DNA from: JBCCQH01 sp039024435
GTDB taxonomy: Bacteria; Bacteroidota; Bacteroidia; J057; JADKCL01
Direction of reading: 5' to 3'
DNA length: 64,000 nucleotides
NCBI GenBank assembly: GCA_039024435.1
Contig: JBCCQH010000001.1
Span: 310,001-374,000 of the forward strand
The position numbers and the translations under genes are program-made. Under the pieces are notes generated by a model. It did no database searches and was not told the DNA's origin. It saw nothing but the letters and a program-made list of their open reading frames with translations. Every line of letters starts with the position of its first letter. Positions within the stretch are counted from its first letter, which is position 1. Shown here piece by piece: positions 1 to 8,195 of this stretch.

Positions 1-971
1 GGGACGGCCATCCCAATGGCATTCGCTTCGCGGTCGATGATTTTCAATTTGCGATCATACTTGTCGTTTCTCGGAGCGAGTTCTTTCTCGATGAGGGCTT
101 TTAGGTCGGGCTGTCCGGCATCGACCCAGGCCGAGTACCACAGGCTGCCGACCCGGAGGATCGAGGCCCGGGCGCGGCGTTCTACTTGCCCGTTCAGCAT
201 GTTGTGGTAAGCTTCGCAGAATTCCCGGGAGTAGGCTTTGGTCAGGGAATTGTTCCGGTTTTCGAACGCATACTTGCGGTCACTCGGGAACCGCTCGGTC
301 AGTTTCTGCTCAAATCCCAGAACTGAATCCAGGCACATGTGGGCTTCGTACACGCCCTGCCAGGCCATTTCGAGGATGTCTTCCTGGTATTCCGCCCGTC
401 CGATGAAGTAGTTGTAGTCCTCGCCAAATATTTCCGGCAGGCGGGATTCCCACAGCGCGTGGATTCCTTTTTGGCCGGTCATCTGCCCGTTGTAGTTTTC
501 CGTGGTGTGGAGGGGGACATTGGCGTCGGCGACGTAATGGCCCAGATCGGCGGACAGCTTCATGATCGCGTCGATGTTGCCGTCCCGGAAGGCTCCCACC
601 AGCCAGAAATAACTGCGCTGGATATGCCAGGGGACGATCCCGTACGCCATCAGAGTGTCTTCGGACAGTTTTTTAACCGCCGCTTCCCATTCTCGGGGCA
701 CGACCTCGAATGGATTTTCGCCGTAGTGATCGATGTCAATGTAGTGCCGGGGTGCCTCCCCATTGACGGCGTAGCGCCGCTTGTCCGGGTCCACCGCATG
801 GACCGTCAGGTACTCCAGGTGCTTCTTGTACAGCACCATCATATCCGGCGGCAAGGTAAACACTGCCATCCGGTTGATGCGCTGATGCGCCCAAAATCCC
901 CAGGCCTTGACCCCGGAGAAGCCACTCAGCAAAACCGCTATCGTCAGAAAAGTGAGCCGCAAATTTTTCAT
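1..971 (-). CDS. Zinc-dependent phospholipase C / S1-P1 nuclease-like secreted protein (3' partial)
   Basis: The reading frame opens with ATG at 971 and stays open to the left edge, giving 323 residues without a stop, so the C-terminus is missing. Residues 1-23 are a signal peptide ending VKA; cleavage would expose Trp24, and an N-terminal Trp binding zinc is the hallmark of the phospholipase C / S1-P1 nuclease fold. Other candidate zinc ligands are His29 (WAHQ), the region around His77-Asp81 (HYIDIDH), His145 and Asp149 (GHYVADA), His155, and His171/Glu175 (HALWE). The order and spacing fit the family. Secreted members hydrolyse phosphodiesters in lipids or nucleic acids; which substrate applies cannot be decided here. 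It lies 127 bp downstream of ruvA on the same strand, where other Bacteroidota often carry sprA. Confidence 0.82.
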   Translation of the reverse strand, partial: MKNLRLTFLTIAVLLSGFSGVKAWGFWAHQRINRMAVFTLPPDMMVLYKKHLEYLTVHAVDPDKRRYAVNGEAPRHYIDIDHYGENPFEVVPREWEAAVKKLSEDTLMAYGIVPWHIQRSYFWLVGAFRDGNIDAIMKLSADLGHYVADANVPLHTTENYNGQMTGQKGIHALWESRLPEIFGEDYNYFIGRAEYQEDILEMAWQGVYEAHMCLDSVLGFEQKLTERFPSDRKYAFENRNNSLTKAYSREFCEAYHNMLNGQVERRARASILRVGSLWYSAWVDAGQPDLKALIEKELAPRNDKYDRKLKIIDREANAIGMAV

Positions 972-1052
972 CTCCCCCAAAATAATAATTTCTGGATGAA
1001 GAAATTCCGATTTCCAATTCTCAATGAGAGAATTTTCCATGGAGGAGAACTA

Positions 1053-1083
1053 TCCATCGGGCGCAGCGCCCATCGGAAATCAG
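1053..1083 (-). repeat. Copy of the dispersed CCCATTGGAAATC palindrome family
   Basis: A perfect GC-rich palindrome (GGGCGcagCGCCC, 1059-1071) is followed directly by CATCGGAAATC. This is the same right flank seen in the copies at 7971 and 8080. It sits between ruvA and the phospholipase-like gene, with a second small hairpin (ATTCTC/GAGAAT type) at 1017-1033. It could act as a transcription terminator for ruvA, but there is no clear T tract. Confidence 0.5.
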
Positions 1084-1098
1084 GCCATCAGAAATTCA

Positions 1099-1683
1099 TC
1101 ACCCCATTTTCAGGGCTTCGCGGATGATGCTGCCGACATCGGGCTGGCCCTCGGAGGTCTTGAGCACCTTGTCCACGCGCTTTTCGGCAACCGATTTGGG
1201 AATGCCCAGGCCCATCAGACCAGCCAGGGCCTCCGAACGGATCTGAGAAGTCGGTCCGGCCTCGCCACCTTCGCCGCTGTCTTCGGTCACCAACTTGCCT
1301 TTCAACTCCAGGATGATGCGCCCCGCGGTTTTGGCCCCGATGCCCTTCACTTTTTTCAGCATTGCGACATCTTCGGATTCGATCACGCGGTAGAGCTCCT
1401 TGGGGCTGATGCTGGACAATATCGTCAGCGCGGTTACTCCTCCCACTCCGGAAATGCCGAGCAATTGCTGGAACAGCCGCTTTTCCTGAGGATCCGAAAA
1501 TCCAAACAACTCGTGGCTGTCTTCTTTGATCTGCAAATGTGTGTGCAGCATCACCGCCTCCGATTTGCCCAACTGAGAATAGGTATTCAGGGAAATGCGC
1601 ACGTGGTAGCCCACGCCGTTGCACTCGACGATGACGAAGGTCGGATCCTTGTGCGCCAGTTTGCCCCGGAGATAAGCAATCAT
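1099..1683 (-). CDS. ruvA: Holliday junction branch migration protein RuvA
   Basis: The 194-residue product has the usual RuvA length and layout: an N-terminal OB-fold (MIAYLRGKLAHKDP... VGYHV), two helix-hairpin-helix segments (LLGISGVGG at about 73-81 and VKGIGAKTAGRI at about 112-123), and a short C-terminal domain that contacts RuvB. RuvA binds four-way junctions as a tetramer and loads the RuvB motor for branch migration in recombination and repair. Its ATG overlaps the TGA of maeB upstream (ATGA), suggesting translational coupling; maeB next to ruvA is a common order in Bacteroidota. RuvB and RuvC are not in this window. Confidence 0.97.
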   Translation of the reverse strand: MIAYLRGKLAHKDPTFVIVECNGVGYHVRISLNTYSQLGKSEAVMLHTHLQIKEDSHELFGFSDPQEKRLFQQLLGISGVGGVTALTILSSISPKELYRVIESEDVAMLKKVKGIGAKTAGRIILELKGKLVTEDSGEGGEAGPTSQIRSEALAGLMGLGIPKSVAEKRVDKVLKTSEGQPDVGSIIREALKMG

Positions 1684-3956
1684 ACGTACAGGCCCTCCTT
1701 GATCTGGGCGTCGAGCACCGCGATGGCGGCGATGTTGACGATCTCCCGGACCGAGCTGCCCAATTGCAGAATGTGGACCGGTTTTTTCATGCCCAGCAGG
1801 ACCGGACCGATGATTTCCCCGTCGCTGAGTTCCCCCACCAATTTGTAAGCGATGTTGCTCGCCATGAGGTTGGGAAAGATAAAAGTGTTGGCTCCGCCGT
1901 GCTGGGCCAGGGTGCTGAAACTGTAATTTGTATCGAGCAGATCCGGCCGCAGGGCGATGTTGGCCTGGATGTCGCCGTCGACAATCAAGCCGGGCATCTC
2001 TTGCCGCAAGCGGGCCGTCGCCTCGATGATGGGGCGCGTGTTTTCGTCGATGTTGCTGCCAAAGTTGGAGTAGGACAGCATCGCAATCTTGGGGTTGACG
2101 TTGAAGGCGCGGACCTTTTCGGCGACCATGCGGGTGATTTCGAAGAGCTGATCCGCCGTCGGATTCTTGTTGATGGTGGTATCGGCGAAGAAGAGCGGCC
2201 CCGATTTGCGCCGGACGATGTGCATCCCAGCGATGATCGCCGAGTTGTGTTCCCGCCCGATGACCCGCAGAGCCGGCCGGATCGCCCGGGGATAATTTTT
2301 CGTCAGGCCCGCCACGAAGGCATCCGCTTCCCCATTGGCGAGCATGAGGACCCCGTAGTAACTCCGCTCAAAAACTGCTTTGGAAGCATCGTAAAGCGTC
2401 ATGCCCTTGCGCCGGCGCTTTTCGTAGAGCAACTGGGCAAATTCTGCCCGCTTCTCGTGTTCCTCAGTCGTGTCGATCACCTGGATGTCCGAGAGGTCGA
2501 GGTTGCGCTCGGCAATAATCTGGGTAATCTTTTGCCGATTCCCCAGTAGAATCGGCTGGGCGATGCCTTCGTCGCGCAAGATTTGGGCCGCCTTGAGGAT
2601 TTTGTAGGTGTCCGCATCGGAGAAGACCACCCGCTTGGGCTTTTGCTTGGCCTTGTCGATGATGGTCCGGGTAAAGCTCTCGTAGATACCTACCCGCTCT
2701 TGCAGTTCAATGTTGTAGGCATCGAAGTCTTGGATCGGTTCGCGAGCGACCCCGCTTTCCATGGCCGCGCGGGCCACCGCAATCGAGACCCGCGTGATCA
2801 GGCGGGGATCGAGTGGCTTGGGAATCAGATAGTCCTTACCGAAGCTCAAGTCCTGTCCGTCGTATGCAGTCCGCACCTGTTCCGGAACCGCCTCCCGGGC
2901 CAGGGCGGCGATGGCGTCGGCCGAGGCGATCTTCATCGCTTCGTTGATGGAAGTGGCCCGTACATCGAGGGCCCCGCGGAAGATGTAGGGGAAACCCAGG
3001 GCATTGTTGACCTGATTGGGGTAGTCGGAGCGGCCGGTGGCGATGATGGCGTCGTCGCGCACGTCCCGGACATCCTCCGGCAGAATCTCCGGATCGGGAT
3101 TGGCCAGCGCAAAAACGATGGGATTGGGTGCCATGCGGGCGACCATTTCTTTCGAGACCGAATTGGCGGTGGCGAGGCCGATCATGACATCCGCTCCGTC
3201 AAATGCTTCGATCAATTCCAGCTTGGGACCGACCTGCTGGGCAAATTCCTGCTTGTATTTGTTCATGTTGTCCCGGCTGTGGTGCAGGTGACCCCGGGAG
3301 TCAAACATGTGGATGTTTTCGCGCTTGACTCCGAGTTCCAGGTACAAGCGGGCACACGCCAGGGAAGCTGCACCCGCCCCGACGATGACCATTTTTAAGT
3401 CGGCCATGTTTTTCTCCGTGATCTCGGTGGCATTGATCAAAGCCGCCGCCGAGATGATCGCCGTTCCGTGCTGGTCATCGTGCATCACCGGAATGTTCAT
3501 TTCTTCGGTCATCCGGCGCTCGATTTCAAAGCTTTCCGGGGCTTTGACGTCCTCAATGTTGATGCCGCCGAAAGTCGGTTCGAGTGCCTTGGCCACCGCA
3601 ACGAATTCTTCAACTGTATCCGCCTTGATCTCAATGTCAAAAACGTCGATCCCGGCAAATTTCTTGAAGAGGACGCCCTTTCCTTCCATAACCGGTTTGG
3701 CCGCTTCCGGCCCGATGTTGCCCAGGCCGAGAACCGCAGTGCCATTGGTGAGGACTGCGACCAGATTTTTCCGGGCGGTATAGTCGTATACCCTTTCCAC
3801 ATCTTCGGCAATTTCGATACACGGATAGGCGACGCCGGGTGAATAGGCCAGCGAGAGATCGCGTTGGGTGGAGACGGGCTTGGTGGAGTTGACTTCAATT
3901 TTTCCCTTGGGGGCACGCTGGTGGTATTCCAGCGCATCTTCTTTCCTGACTTTCAT
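1680..3956 (-). CDS. maeB: NADP-dependent malic enzyme with C-terminal phosphotransacetylase-like domain
   Basis: At 758 residues this is the long MaeB type. Residues 1 to about 430 are the malic enzyme: the catalytic Tyr/Lys region near VYDYTARKN, the GNIGPEAAKPVMEGK segment, the metal site EDVKAPESFEIE, and the dinucleotide loop VIVGAGAASLA. From about 440 to the end it matches phosphate acetyl/butyryltransferases (PKRVVFSDADTYKILKAAQ onwards). It decarboxylates malate to pyruvate with reduction of NADP. In characterised MaeB proteins the C-terminal domain is regulatory and need not have transacetylase activity. The start is the first ATG, 44 bases after a possible -7-like TAATTTCA. Transcription runs on into ruvA. 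Confidence 0.96.
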   Translation of the reverse strand: MKVRKEDALEYHQRAPKGKIEVNSTKPVSTQRDLSLAYSPGVAYPCIEIAEDVERVYDYTARKNLVAVLTNGTAVLGLGNIGPEAAKPVMEGKGVLFKKFAGIDVFDIEIKADTVEEFVAVAKALEPTFGGINIEDVKAPESFEIERRMTEEMNIPVMHDDQHGTAIISAAALINATEITEKNMADLKMVIVGAGAASLACARLYLELGVKRENIHMFDSRGHLHHSRDNMNKYKQEFAQQVGPKLELIEAFDGADVMIGLATANSVSKEMVARMAPNPIVFALANPDPEILPEDVRDVRDDAIIATGRSDYPNQVNNALGFPYIFRGALDVRATSINEAMKIASADAIAALAREAVPEQVRTAYDGQDLSFGKDYLIPKPLDPRLITRVSIAVARAAMESGVAREPIQDFDAYNIELQERVGIYESFTRTIIDKAKQKPKRVVFSDADTYKILKAAQILRDEGIAQPILLGNRQKITQIIAERNLDLSDIQVIDTTEEHEKRAEFAQLLYEKRRRKGMTLYDASKAVFERSYYGVLMLANGEADAFVAGLTKNYPRAIRPALRVIGREHNSAIIAGMHIVRRKSGPLFFADTTINKNPTADQLFEITRMVAEKVRAFNVNPKIAMLSYSNFGSNIDENTRPIIEATARLRQEMPGLIVDGDIQANIALRPDLLDTNYSFSTLAQHGGANTFIFPNLMASNIAYKLVGELSDGEIIGPVLLGMKKPVHILQLGSSVREIVNIAAIAVLDAQIKEGLYV

Positions 3957-4017
3957 GACGTGAAATTACGTAAAAACGCCGTGGCACAACGGGACAAATT
4001 CGGAGGGAATCGCCCGG

Positions 4018-4062
4018 AAACAAATAAAGGCGGGCGCGGAACCCGCTTCGGTCCCGCGCCCG
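4018..4062 (-). terminator. Probable terminator of the SDR gene
   Basis: The 9-bp arms CGGGCGCGG (4031-4039) and CCGCGCCCG (4054-4062) form a perfect GC-rich stem with a 14-nt loop. Read on the minus strand it lies 20 bases past the SDR stop codon and is followed by CCTTTATTTGTTT, a T-rich tail. Confidence 0.6.
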
Positions 4063-4082
4063 TGGGGAATATTTTGGGGGGA

Positions 4083-4961
4083 CTACTTCTTCCCGCGCAC
4101 CTGGCGCTCGATTTCGTCCCAGGCTTCCTGCGGGATCTGATCCAGCGCAGTAAACTGGCCGGCATTGTAGATCCATTCGCCCCCGTCAATCGTGTGGACA
4201 TCGCCGGTGATATAAGCACTAAAGTCGGAGACGAGGTAAGCGGCGAGATTGGCGAGTTCCTGATGTTCGCCGTTGCGCTTGAGTGGAACCCGGTGGGCGG
4301 GATCCGCAATGTGCTCAAATCCGGGGGGGACCAGGCGGGACCAAGCCCCTTTGGTGGGGAAAGGGCCCGGGGCAATGGCATTGGCGCGGATGCCGTACTT
4401 CGCCCACTCCTGAGCCAGTGAACGGGTGAGGGCAAGTACTCCGCCTTTGCCCGCCGCACTCGGGACCACAAATCCCGAACCGGTCCAGGCGTAAGTGGTC
4501 ACAATGTTGAGAAAGGTGCCCTTGATTTCCTGGGCGATCCAGCGCTTACCGGCGGCAAGGCTCATGTAGTACGTTCCGCGCAGGACAATGTCCACCACCA
4601 CGTCGAAGGCCCGGTGGGAAAGGCGCTCGGTGGGGCTTACGAAGTTGCCCGCGGCATTGTTAACCACGACATCGACCTGGCCGAAGCGTTCCCAGGCGGC
4701 GTCCAGTACCGCTTCCACTTGCTCGTATTTGCGCACGTCGCAGGCGACCGGCAGCACTTCACCGCCGGTTTCGGCCCGCAGCTCTTCCGCCGATGCCTCC
4801 AGCACTTCCATTTTGCGGGAAGAAATGACCACGTTTGCTCCCAGTTGGAGGAAGTAGCGGCTCATCGACTTGCCGAGGCCCGTACCGCCTCCGGTCACAA
4901 CAATGGTCTTGCCGACGAGGGCGTCCTCGCGCAGCATACCTTCAGTATAAATTGGATTCAT
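4083..4961 (-). CDS. Short-chain dehydrogenase of the 2,4-dienoyl-CoA reductase type
   Basis: A 292-residue SDR with the NADP-binding loop TGGGTGLGKS near residues 24-33 and the NNAAGNF motif near residues 102-108. The classical YxxxK catalytic pair is absent: the Lys of SAAGKGG has Ser, not Tyr, four residues earlier. Instead a Tyr (TTYAWTG) lies 15 residues before the Lys and a Ser lies 4 before it. That is the Tyr/Ser/Lys spacing of mammalian mitochondrial 2,4-dienoyl-CoA reductase. The NNAAGNF/P.ERLS region also matches that group. The likely role is NADPH-dependent reduction of 2,4-dienoyl-CoA during oxidation of unsaturated fatty acids. It is monocistronic, ending at a strong hairpin. 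Exact substrate is inferred. Confidence 0.85.
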   Translation of the reverse strand: MNPIYTEGMLREDALVGKTIVVTGGGTGLGKSMSRYFLQLGANVVISSRKMEVLEASAEELRAETGGEVLPVACDVRKYEQVEAVLDAAWERFGQVDVVVNNAAGNFVSPTERLSHRAFDVVVDIVLRGTYYMSLAAGKRWIAQEIKGTFLNIVTTYAWTGSGFVVPSAAGKGGVLALTRSLAQEWAKYGIRANAIAPGPFPTKGAWSRLVPPGFEHIADPAHRVPLKRNGEHQELANLAAYLVSDFSAYITGDVHTIDGGEWIYNAGQFTALDQIPQEAWDEIERQVRGKK

Positions 4962-4999
4962 GGTGTGTATTGCTTGAATATATTGATCCGAGAAAAGGG

Positions 5000-6259
5000 T
5001 TATTGTAAATCTTCTGGGTTGAACTTTAGCCGACCCAGCCGAAGCAGAAACCGGTTCCAGAGGGGGCCACGCCGCCCATTTTTGCTGCCGTTGCGGAAGC
5101 TATCAAACCACATCTTGGCTTGAATCGTGGCAAAGATAGCGCAGGCACCGTGGGAAAATTTCTTCCCGCCGGATTTAAAGGTTTTGACCCGGCGAGCCCC
5201 GAGCTGGCGCATCTGTTTTTTGGCCACCAAGGCATTTTGGTACCGCACCTCCTCATCGCCGGTGCAATAGCACATCAGCACGGGCGCTTCCGGGGTCCAG
5301 TGCATAGGCGAATTTTCTTTGAGGGCTGTCCAGAGGACATTGTCCGGTTCTGACTGGAGCCGCGTCAGCAGTTGGGGTTTGATCACTGCGGCGGGTGTAT
5401 CGGGTAGAAAATCGTCGATTTCGCCCAGCCCGAGCACCCCGTCAAAGAGGCGCGGCAGCATGGTATCGTAGGGGGAGATGAAGTAAGCGTGGCTGTCCGG
5501 CAATACTTCGTAGACGGTCTGCATCGTGTACAGCAGGTAGGGCAGATAGCTCGGGGAATTGTACTGGTCGTACATGACTTCAGCCTGCACGCCGCTCAAA
5601 TCGTAGGCCCCGGAAAGGGGGGCACAAGCGGTCACCTGGAATTCGTCGGGGAGCTGGTTTTGGATGTACGCGTGGGTGGCCAAGGAAGCGTGGCCTCCCT
5701 GGGAATAGCCGGAAATGAACAACTGTTCGTTCACGGTGACCCCCAGGTCAGCATCGAGGTCGCGGGCGGCCCGCAACAGGTTGACATTGGCGAGGGCTTC
5801 GGATTCTGAGTGGTGGTAGAGGTGGCGGCGTTCCCCTTCGCGCAGCCCCACAAAGTCCGGCATGAGCACCGAGTAGCCATCCGCGGCGAAGAAACAGGCG
5901 ATGGCTTCTTCCCCCTGAAACTTGAATTCCCACCGCTTGCGGGCCCGGGATCCGTGGTTGTAGATTACACGGGACATCGGGGCGGCGTTGCCTTTGGGAT
6001 GCAGGTAGTAGCCGCTGGCGCGGATCTGCTCACCATTGAACCATTCGGTAAGGTAGCGGACCGAATACACCTCAACGTCATAGCGCACCGGAACCAGGCG
6101 TTTGGGGGTTCCCGCCCAGCTGAGCAAGGAATCCATCCGTTCCTTGGTGACGGTGGTCAGGAACTCGTAATCGAGCAGGCGGCCATTGGCAAAGGTGGTT
6201 TCGGCGCAAAACAGGAGAACAATGCCGAAGAAGAGGGAACGGGGAGACGTATAGCGCAT
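5000..6259 (-). CDS. Secreted alpha/beta hydrolase, secretory-lipase-like
   Basis: I start the gene at ATG 6259 because MRYTSPRSLFFGIVLLFC...TTFA is a good signal peptide; an upstream ATG at 6298 would put 13 polar residues before it. The 419-residue product has a nucleophile elbow GYSQGGH (about residue 181), an Asp candidate in the CTGDEEV segment and a His candidate in FSHGAC near the C-terminus, in the Ser-Asp-His order of the fold. YNHGSRARKRW supplies the oxyanion-hole region. Length and arrangement resemble secretory lipases and feruloyl-esterase-like serine hydrolases. It probably acts on esters outside the cytoplasm; the substrate is unknown. No T9SS tail is present. Confidence 0.75.
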   Translation of the reverse strand: MRYTSPRSLFFGIVLLFCAETTFANGRLLDYEFLTTVTKERMDSLLSWAGTPKRLVPVRYDVEVYSVRYLTEWFNGEQIRASGYYLHPKGNAAPMSRVIYNHGSRARKRWEFKFQGEEAIACFFAADGYSVLMPDFVGLREGERRHLYHHSESEALANVNLLRAARDLDADLGVTVNEQLFISGYSQGGHASLATHAYIQNQLPDEFQVTACAPLSGAYDLSGVQAEVMYDQYNSPSYLPYLLYTMQTVYEVLPDSHAYFISPYDTMLPRLFDGVLGLGEIDDFLPDTPAAVIKPQLLTRLQSEPDNVLWTALKENSPMHWTPEAPVLMCYCTGDEEVRYQNALVAKKQMRQLGARRVKTFKSGGKKFSHGACAIFATIQAKMWFDSFRNGSKNGRRGPLWNRFLLRLGRLKFNPEDLQ

Positions 6260-6363
6260 ATTCTGCGAAAATACACACCCGATTTGATTCGAAGGCAATC
6301 TCCGGAGGAATTTTCCCCGGGAGTCGATGATTTTATCCGGAATTTGAAGTAAGTTCTGGTTAT

Positions 6364-6927
6364 ATGGAAAATCTCGCTCATAGTACTCTAATCAGTATTC
6401 AAAAGTTGTACGCCTATTACAAGGCATTGGGAGAACGGGCCATGACCCAAGTACCGGAAGCGGGCCTGTTTTGGGTACCGGGACCGGAGGGAAACTCGAT
6501 TGCGGTGCTGGTCAAGCATTTGTCGGGCAATATGCGTTCGCGGTTCACCGACTTCCTGACTACAGACGGGGAAAAACCGGACCGCAACCGCGACACTGAA
6601 TTTGTGCTGGACTTTGGGACGCGGGAAGAAATGGAAGAGCTCTGGGACCGGGGCTGGCGGGTCGTCGAGGACATGTTTGCCACTTTGTCGGGGGAGGACA
6701 TGGACCGGGTGGTTTACATCCGCAACGAAGGGCACTTGGTAGTGGAAGCCCTCCACCGCCAACTCGGGCACTATGCTTACCACGTGGGACAAATCGTACT
6801 GATCGCCCGGACCATCGTTGGGGACGAATGGGTTTCTTTGTCGATCCCCCGGGGAAAATCGGAGGAGTTTTTCCAGAAAAAGATGGCCCAGGCCAAGCGC
6901 CGCGCCCATTTTACCGACCAGCAATAA
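6364..6927 (+). CDS. DinB-like protein of the DUF1572 type
   Basis: The 187-residue protein has the features of the DinB/YfiT four-helix-bundle superfamily. These are an N-terminal helix (QKLYAYYKAL), a central His in VKHLSGN (about 51), and a later pair of His residues in GHYAYHVGQI (about 139 and 143); together the three can form the metal site. The segment HVGQIVLIAR followed by a C-terminal IPRGKSEEF is characteristic of DUF1572-like members. Some DinB-superfamily proteins are thiol transferases or hydrolases; no substrate can be assigned. It is divergent from the secreted hydrolase, with 104 bp between the two starts, and stands alone. Confidence 0.75.
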   Translation: MENLAHSTLISIQKLYAYYKALGERAMTQVPEAGLFWVPGPEGNSIAVLVKHLSGNMRSRFTDFLTTDGEKPDRNRDTEFVLDFGTREEMEELWDRGWRVVEDMFATLSGEDMDRVVYIRNEGHLVVEALHRQLGHYAYHVGQIVLIARTIVGDEWVSLSIPRGKSEEFFQKKMAQAKRRAHFTDQQ

Positions 6928-7093
6928 GCGCATCCATCAGCACATTCTAGCAGTATTTCCGAGGCGGACAAGACGACCTCTGGGTCCGGGGGTGGGAGCC
7001 AACGCGAGTTGCGCTGGACCGGCTAGTAGTGCAGAAGAGGAGGATTTGAGCGGTGGTAGCGTCCCGGGTATCCGTGGCATTATCGGACGTCAG

Positions 7094-7114
7094 AATAGGG
7101 GAATTTTCCCTATT
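7094..7114. promoter_or_regulatory. Inverted repeat 46 bp upstream of terD
   Basis: AATAGGG (7094-7100) and CCCTATT (7108-7114) are perfect 7-bp arms around GAATTTT. It could be the terminator of the gene ending at 6927 or an operator for terD. Nothing else is recognisable in the 233-bp gap 6928-7160. Confidence 0.3.
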
Positions 7115-7160
7115 TTCGGGGCCAACAATTTAAACCCACTCTCACCTTACAGAAGCAATT

Positions 7161-7736
7161 ATGGCGATCAGCTTACAGAAAGGACAAAATGTCAGCCTGG
7201 ACAAGGAAGCTCCCGGAATGCAGGAAATTCACGCGGGTCTCGGCTGGGACGTTCAGCAATTTGCCGGCGAGGATTTTGACCTCGACGTGGTTCTGTTCCT
7301 TACTGGTGCCGACGGCAAGGTGCTCTCCGATCATCACTTTATCTTCTTCAACAATTTGACCTCGCCGGACGGCTCGGTGGTGCATTCGGGTGATAACCGC
7401 ACGGGCGAAGGCGAAGGTGACGACGAGATCATCAACGTCAGCTTGGCCGGGGTGGACGACGGAGTGCAAAAGATTGTTTTTGCGGTCGACATTCACGAAG
7501 GCCCGACGCGGAGCCAAAATTTTGGCCAGGTTCAGAATGCATTCATCCGCTTGGTGGACAAGGCCACCAACGAAGAGATGATCCGCTACGACCTGTCGGA
7601 GGACTTTTCCATCGAAACCTCGGTCATCGCCGCAGAACTCTACCGCAAAGACGGTGGCTGGAAATTCAAAGCGGTCGGCCAAGGTTTTCAGGATGGCCTC
7701 GCCGCCCTCTGCCGCCACCACGGAGTTAATGTCTAG
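7161..7736 (+). CDS. TerD-family stress protein
   Basis: A 191-residue TerD-domain protein. It begins MAISLQKGQNVSL and carries the signature LGWD. The acidic stretch TSPDGSVVHSGDNRTGEGEGDDE (about residues 73-95, read as two adjoining pieces) is the calcium-binding site of TerD proteins. It also has FAVDIHEG and ends GLAALCRHHGV. TerD-domain proteins are cytoplasmic calcium-binding proteins linked to tellurite, phage and general stress responses. Here it stands alone, with no terA/B/C/Z partners in the window, so tellurite resistance as such is not implied. A small inverted repeat lies upstream and a repeat-rich spacer follows. Confidence 0.93.
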   Translation: MAISLQKGQNVSLDKEAPGMQEIHAGLGWDVQQFAGEDFDLDVVLFLTGADGKVLSDHHFIFFNNLTSPDGSVVHSGDNRTGEGEGDDEIINVSLAGVDDGVQKIVFAVDIHEGPTRSQNFGQVQNAFIRLVDKATNEEMIRYDLSEDFSIETSVIAAELYRKDGGWKFKAVGQGFQDGLAALCRHHGVNV

Positions 7737-8192
7737 TTGCTAATTTTCAATTGGAGAATTCCCAATGAACGGCCTTGCGCAGGCCATCTTGGAAAGGCCA
7801 GTTGCCGTTCGGAATTGGTCTCGGGCAGTGCTGGACAACTGCGATTGAAGCAGTCGGCTTTTGTGCACAAAGCCCTTGTTCGCCGCAGCGTATTCTCTAT
7901 GTTTGAAATTCCTCCTCCGCGCGTTTACGGAAAAGGACCAAGTTTGGGGATGATTGTTTGAAATCGAAGGTTGCGCGTTCCAGACGCGCCCATTGGAAAT
8001 CCATCCTCCGCCGCGCGGTGTTCAAATTGATAAATTTGAATGCGGCTACGGGAAGAAGTCTTGTTTTGAGTTTTGTTAATTGCGCGTCCCGGACGCGCCC
8101 ATTGGGAATCGGAAATTGAGAAATTGAAAATTTTCCCGCCCATTGGAAATCGAAAATCGAGGAATCGGAAATTCTCCGGCGCCAATCGGAAA
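7737..8192. other. Intergenic spacer with degenerate repeats
   Basis: This 456-bp gap lies between convergent genes. It begins with AATTTTCAATTGG-like sequence, and from 7971 on holds several copies of the palindrome/CCCATTGG repeat. Short ORFs of 74-113 codons cross the repeats, have no plausible family features and are not accepted as genes. Confidence 0.7.
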
Positions 8193-8195
8193 TCA
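7971..8195 (-). repeat. Cluster of four palindrome-CCCATTGGAAATC repeats
   Basis: Copies start at about 7971 (TTGCGCGTTCCAGACGCGCC then CATTGGAAATC), 8080 (TTGCGCGTCCCGGACGCGCC then CATTGGGAATC), 8131 (CCCGCCCATTGGAAATCG) and 8171 (CCGGCGCCAATCGGAAATC). The first two are about 90 percent alike and each holds a palindrome, GCGCGTCC/GGACGCGC in the second. Related copies lie at 1053, 10511, 13101, 13151, 13281 and 13333. The last copy runs a few bases into the end of the gene at 8193. Confidence 0.7.

Noticed and set aside
1024..1848. 274-codon plus-strand ORF opposite ruvA
   Set aside because: Shadow of ruvA with no family features.
7161..7736. Tellurite-resistance island
   Set aside because: Only one TerD gene is present; TerA, TerB, TerC and TerZ are lacking.
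7971..8195. CRISPR array
   Set aside because: Repeat copies differ in sequence and spacing, hold palindromes, and there are no cas genes.
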